Below, piece by piece: positions 1-9,698 of a DNA stretch of 64,000 nt (position 1 is its first letter; each line of letters begins with the position of its first letter). Both the position numbers and the translations under genes were made by a program. The stretch covers positions 1-64,000 of the forward strand of contig JAFGHX010000369.1 of assembly GCA_016929905.1 (NCBI GenBank), given 5' to 3'. The DNA comes from Kiritimatiellia bacterium (GTDB lineage Bacteria; Verrucomicrobiota; Kiritimatiellia; JAFGHX01). The notes under the pieces are model-generated. The model ran no database searches. It was not told the DNA's origin and was given only the letters and a program-made list of their open reading frames with translations.

Positions 1-1
1 C

Positions 2-49
2 CGGCTCTACTTTGAGAACTACAATTTCGACGCAACGCGGTTCGAGTAG
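2..49 (+). CDS. 3' end of an unidentified CDS truncated by the window start (RLYFENYNFDATRFE*)
   Basis: Open frame from base 2 to TAG at 47-49; non-random C-terminal-like peptide, too short to name. Confidence 0.35.
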   Translation, partial: RLYFENYNFDATRFE

Positions 50-212
50 AGCGCCGGGGGTGGGGCGGGAGGCCGCCGGTGGCTGGGGTTGCGCGAGTTC
101 ACGCCCTGCCTCGAACGCCGGTTCCGGCTCGCCTCCGCCGTTGCCGCGCGCTCCCTGTTCGCGCACCGGCGCGCCCAGTCGGCCCGCCATCGCGCCGGAC
201 GCGCGTGCGGCG

Positions 213-520
213 TCAGAGAACTCCCTCGCGCCACTTCACAAACCTGGCGGTTCTCTGGCAGGCTTGAAGGGAAAGCGTCGCCATGGCTGTCGTGTAGATC
301 CGGCCGCCGGCCGAACTCCAGGGATCGGTGGGTTCCCACGTCCCCGCGTTCGGCCCCGCCCGTGTCTGCCGTTCGGACAGCGCATTCTGAATGTCCGCCA
401 GCAGGCGGGCACTCTCGTCGCTGTCGAGCATCTTCAGCGTGGCGGACAGGAAATACCAGCGGTAATAGTCGACGTCTGTCCCCTGCCGGGTTGCCAGTTG
501 CAGGACAGCGTACCCGTGGG
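213..520 (-). pseudogene. C-terminal fragment of a prenyltransferase/squalene-cyclase-repeat-like protein, 5' end missing
   Basis: Minus frame ...YAVLQLATRQGTDVDYYRWYFLSATLKML...GTWEPTDPWSSAGGRIYTTAMATLSLQ... resembles the C-terminal repeat of this family; coding character is lost beyond about 520. Confidence 0.55.
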
Positions 521-1418
521 CAAGCGGCTCACGTTCGTGCTGGGCGGGCGCTACGAATACGCCGGCGCCGATGCGGACGCCGTCGAGGATCCCCTCTCGG
601 GCGAGGAGATTCAGGTCGACGGCCATTGGAATTCGCTGGTGGGGACCGGCCGCCTGCTCTGCCACCTGGATGAGGCAAAGTGCTGCAATCTGTTCGTGGG
701 GGTCTCGCAGGGGTTCCGCGCGCCGAATCTCTCCGACCTCACTCGGCTCGATACGGCCAGAACGGATGAAATCGAAACCCCGTCTCCCGATCTGGCCCCC
801 GAAACCTACGTTTCGTACGAGCTGGGCGTGAAAGTGAAGCGCGAGACGCTGTCGGCGCAGATTGCCTGCTTCTACACGGACATCGCGGACATGATCGTTC
901 GGACGCCGACCGGCCGGACGATCGACGGCGACTACGAGGTAACGAAGAAGAACGCGGGCGACGGCTATCTGCACGGGGTCGAGGCGGAAATGCGATGCGC
1001 GCTCTTCGCGGATCTCAGTGCCTTCGGCGGCGTTACGTGGACGGACGGCGAAGTGGAAACCTATCCCACATCCGATCCGGTCCTTGTCGAAGAACCGATG
1101 GACCGGCTCATGCCGCCAACCGGAAGGCTGGGCCTGCGGTGGGAGGGGAGCGGCAAGTACTGGGTCGAGGGCGCCTGCACCCTGGCCGCCAAGGCGGACA
1201 AGTTGTCCACGCGCGACGAAGCGGACACCGACCGGATTCCGCCGGGCGGGACGCCCGGTTACATCGTCGCCGATCTGCGGGTCGGCTGGCGCGCGACGGC
1301 GGACCTCACGCTCTCGGCCGCGGTCGAGAATATCACCGACGAGGACTACCGCATCCACGGCTCGGGCGTGAACGAGCCGGGCCGGAACCTCGTGCTGGCC
1401 GCCGATTGGGCGTTTTGA
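500..1418 (+). pseudogene. C-terminal beta-barrel part of a TonB-dependent receptor; plug domain and 5' end absent
   Basis: GGRYEYAG, GVSQGFRAPNLSDLTR, ETYVSYELGVKVKR, YLHGVEAEMRCA, ENITDEDYRIHGSGVNEPGRNLVLAADWAF are typical TBDR C-terminal motifs; no signal peptide or plug upstream. Confidence 0.8.
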
Positions 1419-1530
1419 GGACGGGCCGGGCTGTCGTTTTTGGAGTTGACAGAGAAACGGACGGAGCGGACAGTTACGGGCAGGAGCTTGGACACGGCCG
1501 TTGTCGAAGAAGTCGAAGGGAGGCGGAACA

Positions 1531-1833
1531 ATGCCGGAATTCGGATCGCCCTTTTCCGGGCGGGCAAGCGACAGGAAGCTGACCGACGAAGAACTCGTTC
1601 GAGCCATTCGTTTCATGGTCGCCGCGGAGTACGAAGCCATCCAGTTGTACATGCAGTTGGCGGAGTCGACGGACAACAAGCTCGCCGTCGAAGTCCTGAA
1701 AGACATCGCCGACGAGGAACGCGTGCATGCGGGGGAATTTCTGAGGCTCCTGCACCAGCTTGCGCCCGACGAGCAGAAGTTCTACGCGGAAGGCGCCGAA
1801 GAGGTCGAAGAAGAGATCGAGAAGCTCGGCTAA
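1531..1833 (+). CDS. Ferritin-like/rubrerythrin-type diiron protein
   Basis: AAEYEAIQLYMQLAESTD...DIADEERVHAGEFLRLL diiron helices; GGAGG upstream of ATG 1531. Confidence 0.85.
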   Translation: MPEFGSPFSGRASDRKLTDEELVRAIRFMVAAEYEAIQLYMQLAESTDNKLAVEVLKDIADEERVHAGEFLRLLHQLAPDEQKFYAEGAEEVEEEIEKLG

Positions 1834-1875
1834 CCTTACGGGCTCGTCGCCGTAATCCTTTCCCGGGTGTGGGGC

Positions 1876-2748
1876 ATGGCGCTTGGCGAACAACTCAGAC
1901 GGCAATTGCTCGAGTTCCAGCGCAACGAGATCACCGAGGCGGAGATTTATCGCAAGCTGGCCTCGATCCAGGACGAGCCCGGGAACCGTCATATTCTGGA
2001 GAGTATTGCCGCCGACGAGCGGCGCCACTACGAGCAGTGGAAGGCGCTGACCGGGGAAGACGTCGAACCAGACCGGGCACGCGTGCGTGGGTACTACTGG
2101 CTCTGCCGGCTGTTCGGCTTCACCTTCGGGCTCAAGTTGATGGAACGGGGCGAGGCCGGCGCGCAGCGCGTGTACGGGGCGCTGCCGGCTGAGATTGCGC
2201 ATGGGGAAGAGATCGCGAAGGACGAGACCGACCATGAGAACCAGCTCATTGCCATGCTCGACGAGGAGCGGCTCCGCTACGTCGGGTCCATCGTTCTGGG
2301 CCTGAACGACGCGCTGGTCGAACTGACCGGCGCGCTGGCCGGCTTGACGCTCGCGCTGCAGAACACGAAGCTGATCGCGCTGACCGGCTCGATCACCGGC
2401 ATCGCGGCGGCGCTCTCGATGGCGGCGTCCGAATACCTCTCGACCAAGGCCGAGGCGACGACGCAGAAGCCGCTCAAGGCGGCGGTCTACACGGGGATTG
2501 CCTACGTCTTCACCGTCGTCTTCCTGATTCTGCCCTATCTCGTGCTGGCCAGCTTCTGGCTCGCGCTCGGCTGCACGCTGGCCGTGGCGATCGCGATCAT
2601 CGCCTGTTTCAACTACTACATCTCCGTCGCCAAGGATCTGTCGTTCGCGCGACGATTCGCCGAAATGGCCGGGCTCAGCCTGGGCGTTGCCGGTCTGAGC
2701 TTCGTGCTGGGGTTTGTTCTGCGCGCCTTCTGGGGCGTGGATGTGTAG
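1876..2748 (+). CDS. Rubrerythrin domain fused to VIT1/CCC1-type iron transporter (erythrin-VIT, MbfA-like)
   Basis: N-term EITEAEIYRKLA...ADERRHYEQW; C-term VGSIVLGLNDALVELTGALAGLTLAL with several TM segments. Confidence 0.85.
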   Translation: MALGEQLRRQLLEFQRNEITEAEIYRKLASIQDEPGNRHILESIAADERRHYEQWKALTGEDVEPDRARVRGYYWLCRLFGFTFGLKLMERGEAGAQRVYGALPAEIAHGEEIAKDETDHENQLIAMLDEERLRYVGSIVLGLNDALVELTGALAGLTLALQNTKLIALTGSITGIAAALSMAASEYLSTKAEATTQKPLKAAVYTGIAYVFTVVFLILPYLVLASFWLALGCTLAVAIAIIACFNYYISVAKDLSFARRFAEMAGLSLGVAGLSFVLGFVLRAFWGVDV

Positions 2749-2861
2749 CCTCACACCGGAAAGACCATGCGTTGTGTCGCGACTGTCACAACCGCGTCCC
2801 CAACGCGGCGGCCGGGCGCGCGATGGGAGGACCGCCCCGGCGTCGTCGCGCGGGGCGGCAC

Positions 2862-3827
2862 TCAGACGCCGACGGCGTCGAATCGCACGGCGCGGGTGTC
2901 TTCTTCTTTTCCGGTCCGCCGCGCGAGCGAGCCGTACAGCTCCGGCCGGCGGGTCCGGACCCAGCGCCGGCCGGTACTGTTGACGAGCAGCTCCGGGTCC
3001 AACGTGGCGGTCACGATGTCATCGTCCGCGCGCCAGGTTTCGGCCAGGATCCGGCCGTAGGGGTCCAGGATCATGGCGTTGCCGGTCCGGATCTCGTCGT
3101 CGTCGACGCCGATCCCGTTGCTGAAACAGTAGAACACGCCGTTGTCATGGGCGCGCGCGGGGAGCCAGCGCAGCAGCCATTCGCGGCCTTTGGGCCCTTT
3201 CAGTTCCGCTTCGATGGCGGCGGGATTGCGGCGGCGTTGTTCCCACAGCGCGAAATCGACTCGGCCCATCGTGTGGGGGTCCTTGCTGGCGCATCCGCCG
3301 GTCTGGTGCGGGGCCAGGATCAGGTCGACGTCCAGCAGGGCCGTGGCGCGCACATTCTCGATGATGTTGTTGTCGTAGCAGATCAGGACGCCGACCTTCC
3401 AGCCTTGCGGCAGCTCGACCGCCGTGAATGCATCGCCCGAGTCCACGTGTTCGCTGATGAACGCATGGAGCTTGCGGTGGCACGCATGGCGGCCGTCCGG
3501 CAGGGCGACGAAATAGGCGTTGTAGAACCGGCCCTCGGCCGAGCGCTCGATCAGCCCCGCCCCGATCGTCATGCCGTTCGCCGCCGCCAGCTCCAGCAGG
3601 CGGGCGCAAGAGGGACCGTCCGGCACCCGTTCGGCCAGCGCGGCGATCCCTGCGCGGTCCAGGCGCCGCAGATGCCAATAGCCGGGCAGGCACATTTCCG
3701 GAAACGCGACGAGGGCTACGCCTTGCTCCGACGCGCGCCGGACGAACCCCTCGATCTTCGTCAGGTTCGCCGCGATCCGCCCGGGCGCATGACGGAACTG
3801 GACGGCGGCAATCTTCAATGCATTCAT
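2862..3827 (-). CDS. Carbon-nitrogen hydrolase (nitrilase superfamily)
   Basis: ALVAFPEMCLPGY (Glu), RKLHAF (Lys), GVLICYDNNIIENVR (Cys) catalytic triad motifs. Confidence 0.85.
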   Translation of the reverse strand: MNALKIAAVQFRHAPGRIAANLTKIEGFVRRASEQGVALVAFPEMCLPGYWHLRRLDRAGIAALAERVPDGPSCARLLELAAANGMTIGAGLIERSAEGRFYNAYFVALPDGRHACHRKLHAFISEHVDSGDAFTAVELPQGWKVGVLICYDNNIIENVRATALLDVDLILAPHQTGGCASKDPHTMGRVDFALWEQRRRNPAAIEAELKGPKGREWLLRWLPARAHDNGVFYCFSNGIGVDDDEIRTGNAMILDPYGRILAETWRADDDIVTATLDPELLVNSTGRRWVRTRRPELYGSLARRTGKEEDTRAVRFDAVGV

Positions 3828-3908
3828 GGCGAGTCTCCGAAACGTGTTGTCTGGCCTTCTCGTCTTTCTATATCATGTTCCGGTCGCCTCTCGCTTCAAG
3901 GATTTGCC

Positions 3909-4814
3909 ATGGAAAATCGCGCACAACCGATGGGCATCGAGGACGGCGTGATCCTGGAACGCGACTGCCCGCCGCCCGTCCTGCAGTATGTGGTCTGGAC
4001 GCATCGCAAGCGCGGGAAGTCTCTGCATCGTCACACGAATCCGGGGCTGGAAATCACGCTCGTGTTGCGCGGGCGCATGACGATTCGGATCGAGGGCGAG
4101 GATGAATGCGCGTGGTATGGCGGCGGCTATTTCACCCTGCCGTGGGAAGTGCACGAGGGGAGCCGCGCCCTGCAGCCGCCGAACGAAGTGCTGACCCTCC
4201 TCCTGGCGCTGGACCGTCCGTACGCCGAACCGGCGGACGAGATCGGGTTTTCCCGCGGGTTCGGGTTCGACGCGCGGGAAACGAAGGCCTTTTCGAGGGC
4301 GATTCTCGGCGCGAAACGCCACACGTTCCGGGCGGGCCCGGGCTTCGCGACGCTCATGCATCTGCTCTTCGAAGAACTGCGCGAATCGAGGCCGCACCGC
4401 GATTCGCTCGTGAAGGAGCTCGCGGCCGCCTGCCTCGCCGCGTTTGTGCGCAGTCTGGAAAGCACGCCGGCGCGCTCCGCCGCCACGCAAGACGGATACA
4501 GCTCCTTTCGCGTCAAGCGGCTCATCGAGGAGCTGAATGCCGGCTATCTGGAGGACTGGAACCTCGAACGTATGCTGGCGAATACCGGCCTGAAACGAAG
4601 CCGCCTGCTCCGCACGTTCAGGGAGATCACGGGTGACTCGCCCACCGTCTATCTGAACCGGCTGCGTGTGGACCACGCGAAAGGCCTGCTCAGCACCAGC
4701 GACCGTTCCGTGACGGACATCGCACTGGCCAGCGGGTTCTCCTCGAGCCAGTACTTCGCCGGCGTCTTCAAGGCGTTCACGGGGACGACCGCGAAAGGCT
4801 GGCGGCGCCGGTGA
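3909..4814 (+). CDS. AraC family transcriptional regulator
   Basis: N-terminal cupin-like region, C-terminal HTH SPTVYLNRLRVDHAKGLLSTSDRSVTDIALASGFSSSQYFAGVFKAFTG. Confidence 0.9.
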   Translation: MENRAQPMGIEDGVILERDCPPPVLQYVVWTHRKRGKSLHRHTNPGLEITLVLRGRMTIRIEGEDECAWYGGGYFTLPWEVHEGSRALQPPNEVLTLLLALDRPYAEPADEIGFSRGFGFDARETKAFSRAILGAKRHTFRAGPGFATLMHLLFEELRESRPHRDSLVKELAAACLAAFVRSLESTPARSAATQDGYSSFRVKRLIEELNAGYLEDWNLERMLANTGLKRSRLLRTFREITGDSPTVYLNRLRVDHAKGLLSTSDRSVTDIALASGFSSSQYFAGVFKAFTGTTAKGWRRR

Positions 4815-4956
4815 GCGCGCGCCGCGCGCGAAACGGCAGGCCGAGCGCGTCGGTGATGTCCTATTGATACACCCTTATCGGCATGGTACGCTAACCCTGT
4901 CAACGAAAACAGCAAAGTTCTATCGCTTCGTCGTGTCAGGGCGGGGTGTTTCCAAT

Positions 4957-5811
4957 ATGTCATATGAGGGAAATCGGGAAGGCGAGGGAGCGGAGGCTCG
5001 GGACATGGCGGCCTGGCTGGACGAGTTGCTGGGCGCGTATCACTTCGAGATGGAGTATTGCTACGACGCGCCGGCGCCTTGGCGCTGGCGCGTGCGCGAC
5101 CGAACGCTCGATCGCTTCCACATGGTCACGGCGCGGTCGGGACGGGGCACGTACGTGATAGGGGAGCGGACCGAGCCGTTCCACCAGGGCCGAATCATCT
5201 TCGTGAGCCCGGGCGTTCGGCACAGCGGCTATGCGGACCCGAGGCGGCTGCCGCATCTGCAGACGTGCCGGTTCTGGTTGTGCCGCAACGACACGGGGCA
5301 ACGCGTCGATCGAGCGCCGGTGCCGTTCTCCGGAGCCTGCGAGGTGCGGGACATCGACACGTACATGCGGCTGTGGGAGCGGATGCACCGGCACTACACC
5401 TCGGGTTCGAACCGGATTCGAGCATCGCTGTGCAGCGCGCTGCTTACGCAGATTGTCGGCGAGTTGGCGCTGGATACGAGCCGGACCACCCCGGCGCGCA
5501 GCCGGCCGATCGAGGATGTGCGCCGCTTCCTGTGGCGTCACCCGGCCAAGCGCCTGTCGGTGGCCGAGATGGCGCGGATGGCCGGGCTGTCGCGGAAGAC
5601 CTTCACGGCGCGGTTCAAGGAGATCCTCGGCACGTCGCCCACCGACTATCAGATCCGGGTCCGCATCGAGCGCGCGCGTTACCTTCTCGCCGAGACGCCG
5701 CAGAGCGTCAAGCAAATCGCCTATCGGCTCGGCTATGCCGATCCCTATGTGTTCTCGAAGCAGTTCAAGCGCTTCACGGGCTGCTCACCCCGCCCGTTCC
5801 GGGCGGGGTAG
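4957..5811 (+). CDS. AraC family transcriptional regulator
   Basis: C-terminal double HTH: TDYQIRVRIERARYLLAETPQSVKQIAYRLGYADPYVFSKQFKRFTGCSP. Confidence 0.9.
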   Translation: MSYEGNREGEGAEARDMAAWLDELLGAYHFEMEYCYDAPAPWRWRVRDRTLDRFHMVTARSGRGTYVIGERTEPFHQGRIIFVSPGVRHSGYADPRRLPHLQTCRFWLCRNDTGQRVDRAPVPFSGACEVRDIDTYMRLWERMHRHYTSGSNRIRASLCSALLTQIVGELALDTSRTTPARSRPIEDVRRFLWRHPAKRLSVAEMARMAGLSRKTFTARFKEILGTSPTDYQIRVRIERARYLLAETPQSVKQIAYRLGYADPYVFSKQFKRFTGCSPRPFRAG

Positions 5812-6014
5812 CGGGAAGCCGATCCGCGGTGTTCTTGGGTTCGCGGCATGCCGGCAGCCAAGTGTGGACCTCCCACAGCGACTACAACCGCGCTGACGTG
5901 GAGGCCGATGCGCGAGGCCGTGCGGGGCACGGCCAGCGTCCCGGCCTGTCAATGAATCCGACTCGCGCGAAAGAGATTGCCTGACAGAGCGATCTTTTCG
6001 CCCCGATAGCCCTT

Positions 6015-6048
6015 ATATGACATGTTTGGACCTGTTTCCTGACATGAT
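6015..6048 (+). promoter_or_regulatory. Two TGACATG half-sites 22 bp apart, candidate AraC-type site upstream of 6145 gene
   Basis: TGACATG at 6018-6024 and 6040-6046; ATATGACAT (6015) also occurs as its reverse complement ATGTCATAT at 4957-4965. Confidence 0.35.
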
Positions 6049-6144
6049 GCGTCGGTTGACCTCCACATTTCCAGATGATAAGCTTCAGACAGCACGGCGG
6101 CGATCATGAGTCGATAGGACATCGCCGGAGCGGAGGGTGCGTCA

Positions 6145-8361
6145 ATGGGAAGGAACAAGAATGTCTTGAAGGCTGTCGGCGCGGCTCTTGTGTTCACCGT
6201 CTGGTTTGGGGCCGGCAGCCGGGCGGAGATCCGCAAGTTCCGGGCGGCCGGCAGGAATTTCGGGGTCTGGCGCCTGACGCACGACCCGGCGATCCGTGAC
6301 GAAGCGGACTATCACAATATCCAATGCTGGAGTTCGAATGGGCGCTACACCTGCTACACGCACTGGGGCGGCGACGAAGGGCCGGGCGGCAAGGACTCGG
6401 CGGAGGTGCACGTAGTCGATCTGGCCACGGGCGAGGATCGGCTCGTTGACGAGGGGATCAACCCCCGGTGGGCGAAGCACAGCCATCGTCTTTTCTACTG
6501 CCATTTCACGCACAACGGCAAACCGTGGCACGAGACGGGCACGCAGCTCATTCGGTACGACGCGGACACGGGCGAGAAGGTGGTGATCACGCACGGCATG
6601 TTGACGCCCAGCGGCCTGGATCCTGACGACAAGTGGGTCTACGGCACGCAACGGTTCAAGAATCGGACGCCGCAGTACAACACGGTCCGCGCGCGGAACA
6701 TGCCGGGCAGCGCGCTGGAGGTGTTGAAGGATGCGCCGAGCCTGCATCATCGGCTGGTGATCAACCCGCGGCACCCGGCCATCGCGGTGCGCGACAAGCA
6801 GTCGTCGACCGGTACGGTCATGGATCTGGAAGGCAAGAATCATCGCGCGATCAATCACAAGACGTTCGAGAACGGGCACTGCGGCTGGCGCGGGGACGGC
6901 GAATACTGGGTGATCGGCGACGGGCCCGGCCGCGGGCGCAAATGGAACGAGACCTATCCGGGCGACCTCGAAGTCTTCACCTGGGGCCAGACCGGCGGCG
7001 ACATCTCGCCCTGCGGCAATTCGGGCCGGTACGTCTGCTTCGAGTCGGGCATTCTCGACATACGCAGCGGCGATCACTGGTGGCTCGTACACCACGGTTC
7101 GGGGATCATCTGGCCGATGCCGGGCGATCTGTCGCATATTGTCGACATCAACTCCAAAGGCAGCCCGGACGGCACCAAGATCCATTTCAACACGACCTGC
7201 GACATTGAGAACCTGGTCATGACCGGCATCACGAAATGGGACGAGAAGGAGCCGGACGTCTTGCACGTGGAAAGCACGGCCGGCTTCCCGGCATCCGGCG
7301 ACCTGGTGCTGGACGGCAAGACCAAGGAGGTCGTCGGCTACGAGCGGAAGACCGAGACGACCTTCGAGGGATTGACCCGCCGGAAGTACGATACGCGGCG
7401 CGCCGACGCCAAGACCCGCCTGGTCAGTCCGCTGTCCAGGTTCCTGCTCTCCCCGGCCGACAAGGCGCGTCTGGGCGGCAAACCGCCGCGGCACATGCGC
7501 GGCCTCTTCGTCCGGCACGGCCTGCCGGCGGACCATCCGTTGGTCTTCCAGCGCCAGAGCGACTGCTACGTCGCGGTGGCGCGCCTGCCGTTCCCGCCGC
7601 ATCTCCGGGCGCGCGGCGGGGCGGTCGAGCTGATCCCCGGCGAGGCGCACTGGGAGACGCGCGGGTACCGGCTGCTGCGCGACGGCAAGCCGATCGGCGA
7701 GGAGCTGTCGAGCCCCGGCGCATCGTTCTCGATCGCCGCCGCCGGCGTCTACACCGCCGTCGCCGTCGAATGGAGCGGGCTCGAGAGCCCGCCCAGCCTG
7801 CCGCTGAGCGTCCGCCAGCCGAGCGCGGGCCGCGTCTTGCGCGAGAAGCCGGCCGACTTCGAATGGGCGCGGGACGTCTGGAAGGTCGCCGGCAAGACCG
7901 TTTCGGAGCCTGAAGCCGGGCGCGCGGCGCAAGCCGTCCGCGAAACGGTGCACCTGCACGACGGTCTGATTGCGCGCGAAGTGTGGGAGCGCGGCGCCAA
8001 GGCGCGGCACATCGATTTCAACGAACAAGGCAAACCGATCCGGCATCTCGATTACGAGGACGGGGTGCTCAGGAAGCGCTATTTCAAGAACCCCGGCGGC
8101 GAACTCGGCATCGTCGAATGGTTCGGCCGCGACGGGTTCAAGACCGAGTATGTCATGTACGACGTCGTGAACCCGGCGAACAAAGGCGGGGAGAAGGACC
8201 ACACGTGGTACGATCACGGGCACGTGACCCGGTGCGTGCGGGCCGGCAAGCTCGTGTTCGACGCGAAGGAGAAGCCGCTGCCCTCACGCGAAGAGGCCCT
8301 GGCGCGCAAGAAGGCGCTCAAGGACGAGCATCGGGCCTGGACGCCCGCCGACGAACGCTGA
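6145..8361 (+). CDS. Secreted beta-propeller-like protein (TolB/oligogalacturonate-lyase-like) with YwqK/MORN-like C-terminus
   Basis: Signal peptide; WRLTHDPAIRDEADYHNIQCWSSNGRYTCYTHWGGD, EVHVVDLATGEDR propeller-type motifs; C-term DEQGK/YEDGVL-like repeats. Confidence 0.55.
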   Translation: MGRNKNVLKAVGAALVFTVWFGAGSRAEIRKFRAAGRNFGVWRLTHDPAIRDEADYHNIQCWSSNGRYTCYTHWGGDEGPGGKDSAEVHVVDLATGEDRLVDEGINPRWAKHSHRLFYCHFTHNGKPWHETGTQLIRYDADTGEKVVITHGMLTPSGLDPDDKWVYGTQRFKNRTPQYNTVRARNMPGSALEVLKDAPSLHHRLVINPRHPAIAVRDKQSSTGTVMDLEGKNHRAINHKTFENGHCGWRGDGEYWVIGDGPGRGRKWNETYPGDLEVFTWGQTGGDISPCGNSGRYVCFESGILDIRSGDHWWLVHHGSGIIWPMPGDLSHIVDINSKGSPDGTKIHFNTTCDIENLVMTGITKWDEKEPDVLHVESTAGFPASGDLVLDGKTKEVVGYERKTETTFEGLTRRKYDTRRADAKTRLVSPLSRFLLSPADKARLGGKPPRHMRGLFVRHGLPADHPLVFQRQSDCYVAVARLPFPPHLRARGGAVELIPGEAHWETRGYRLLRDGKPIGEELSSPGASFSIAAAGVYTAVAVEWSGLESPPSLPLSVRQPSAGRVLREKPADFEWARDVWKVAGKTVSEPEAGRAAQAVRETVHLHDGLIAREVWERGAKARHIDFNEQGKPIRHLDYEDGVLRKRYFKNPGGELGIVEWFGRDGFKTEYVMYDVVNPANKGGEKDHTWYDHGHVTRCVRAGKLVFDAKEKPLPSREEALARKKALKDEHRAWTPADER

Positions 8362-8439
8362 TGCCGTTCCGATTCGCGCGCATCCGTATCGAGCTCGGCG
8401 CCCGCGCGGCAGCGCCGAACGAACGAGGAGCCCGTCACG

Positions 8440-9303
8440 TTGCCCGCCCCGACGCACGCGAATGTGCCGTACGGGCCGCATGCACGGAACGTGTTCGACC
8501 TGTGGCTCGCCGAATCCGAGAAGCCGACGCCGCTGGTGCTGTTCATTCACGGCGGCGGATTCCGGCAGGGCGACAAGAGCAAGCTGGGCCGGACAAGCCT
8601 CGCACGGCACCTTGGGGCAGGCTATTCGGTGGCGGCGGTCAACTACCGGCTCACGAACGTGGCGCCGGCCCCGGCCGCCTACCTCGATTGCGCCCGGGCC
8701 CTGCAGTTCCTGCGATACAACGCCAAGAAGTGGAACCTGGACAAGACCCGCGTAGCTTCGACCGGCGGTTCGGCCGGGGCCGGGACTTCGATGTGGTTGG
8801 CGTTTCACGATGACCTCGCGGATCCGGGCAGCAGCGACCCCGTCGCGCGCGAATCGACGCGGTTGACCTGCATTTCGGTAAACAACGGTCAGTGCTCATA
8901 CGATCCCCGGTTCGTGGCCGAACTCGGGTTCCCGCGGCCGAACCTCGAGCGTCACAAGCTCTTCTTCCCATTCTACGGCATCGCGCGCGACGAGGTCGAT
9001 ACCCCGAAGGCCTACAAGCTGTACGAACAGGCAGCCGCGATCACGTACCTGACCCCGGACGATCCGCCGGCGCTTCTGACCTACGGGTATCCGGACAAGG
9101 ATGCGGATCCGGCGTCGAATCTGGGGGCGGTGGTGCATCATCCGCGGTTCGGCATTGCGCTCAAGCGTGGTCGGGGTGGAACCCGACCCTCAACACAAGG
9201 CCGAAATGGGCCGATTTGGACAATGGAGGGACGGCTTTCACGCCGTCCTCTCTCGAATGGCAGGTCACCATGCGAACGGCCGGCTTACCGCCTTTCCCCT
9301 TGA
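8440..9303 (+). CDS. Alpha/beta hydrolase (esterase/lipase-like), apparently 3'-truncated after about 9165
   Basis: TTG start with upstream GAGGAG; LFIHGGGFRQGDKS oxyanion motif, GGSAGAGTS nucleophile elbow; sequence after HHPRFGIALK is low-complexity repeat translation. Confidence 0.75.
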   Translation: MPAPTHANVPYGPHARNVFDLWLAESEKPTPLVLFIHGGGFRQGDKSKLGRTSLARHLGAGYSVAAVNYRLTNVAPAPAAYLDCARALQFLRYNAKKWNLDKTRVASTGGSAGAGTSMWLAFHDDLADPGSSDPVARESTRLTCISVNNGQCSYDPRFVAELGFPRPNLERHKLFFPFYGIARDEVDTPKAYKLYEQAAAITYLTPDDPPALLTYGYPDKDADPASNLGAVVHHPRFGIALKRGRGGTRPSTQGRNGPIWTMEGRLSRRPLSNGRSPCERPAYRLSP

Positions 9304-9335
9304 CCAGGCGGCGTACCGAAAAGTAGACTGACGGC

Positions 9336-9698
9336 GTGAAAACGGGCGATAAGACACAATCTCGTGCCACAAGGCTGGAGGATGTGCGTGGCCTGTTCCG
9401 GATCTATGCTGAGAGGGTACGCGAGCATTTCGGAGATCGAGTAGACCGCATTTGGCTCTACGGATCGGCTGCCCGCGGTGATTGGACCGCGCAGTCCGAC
9501 ATCGACGTGCTGGTGATTCTTGATGAAGAGCAACCCGGCGATCTGGAATGGCTCGTCCGTGTTGCCTATCGGGTCGGGCTGGCCGAGCGACATCTCTTGC
9601 TCCAGCCCATCCTGCTGACGACCGACGCTTTCGAGCAGCTCGTGGCGAAGGAACGCCGGTTCGCCCTGGATGTTCTTCGGGAAGGTATTGCCGCATGA
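9336..9698 (+). CDS. MNT-type minimal nucleotidyltransferase (MntA-like antitoxin)
   Basis: GSAARGDWTAQSDID matches GSX10DxD; ATGA overlap with the downstream HEPN gene. Confidence 0.8.
   Translation: MKTGDKTQSRATRLEDVRGLFRIYAERVREHFGDRVDRIWLYGSAARGDWTAQSDIDVLVILDEEQPGDLEWLVRVAYRVGLAERHLLLQPILLTTDAFEQLVAKERRFALDVLREGIAA

Noticed and set aside
1474-2754. 426-aa minus-strand ORF opposite the iron genes
   Set aside because: Antisense shadow; both plus-strand genes have diagnostic motifs and RBS/start context
2772-3908. N-terminal extension of the AraC ORF (680-aa version)
   Set aside because: Extension is antisense to the nitrilase gene; a plausible ATG lies at 3909
6142-8223. 693-aa minus-strand ORF opposite the propeller gene
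   Set aside because: GC-rich shadow ORF: Arg/Pro/Ala/Val-rich translation, no family motifs, fully antisense to a well-supported CDS
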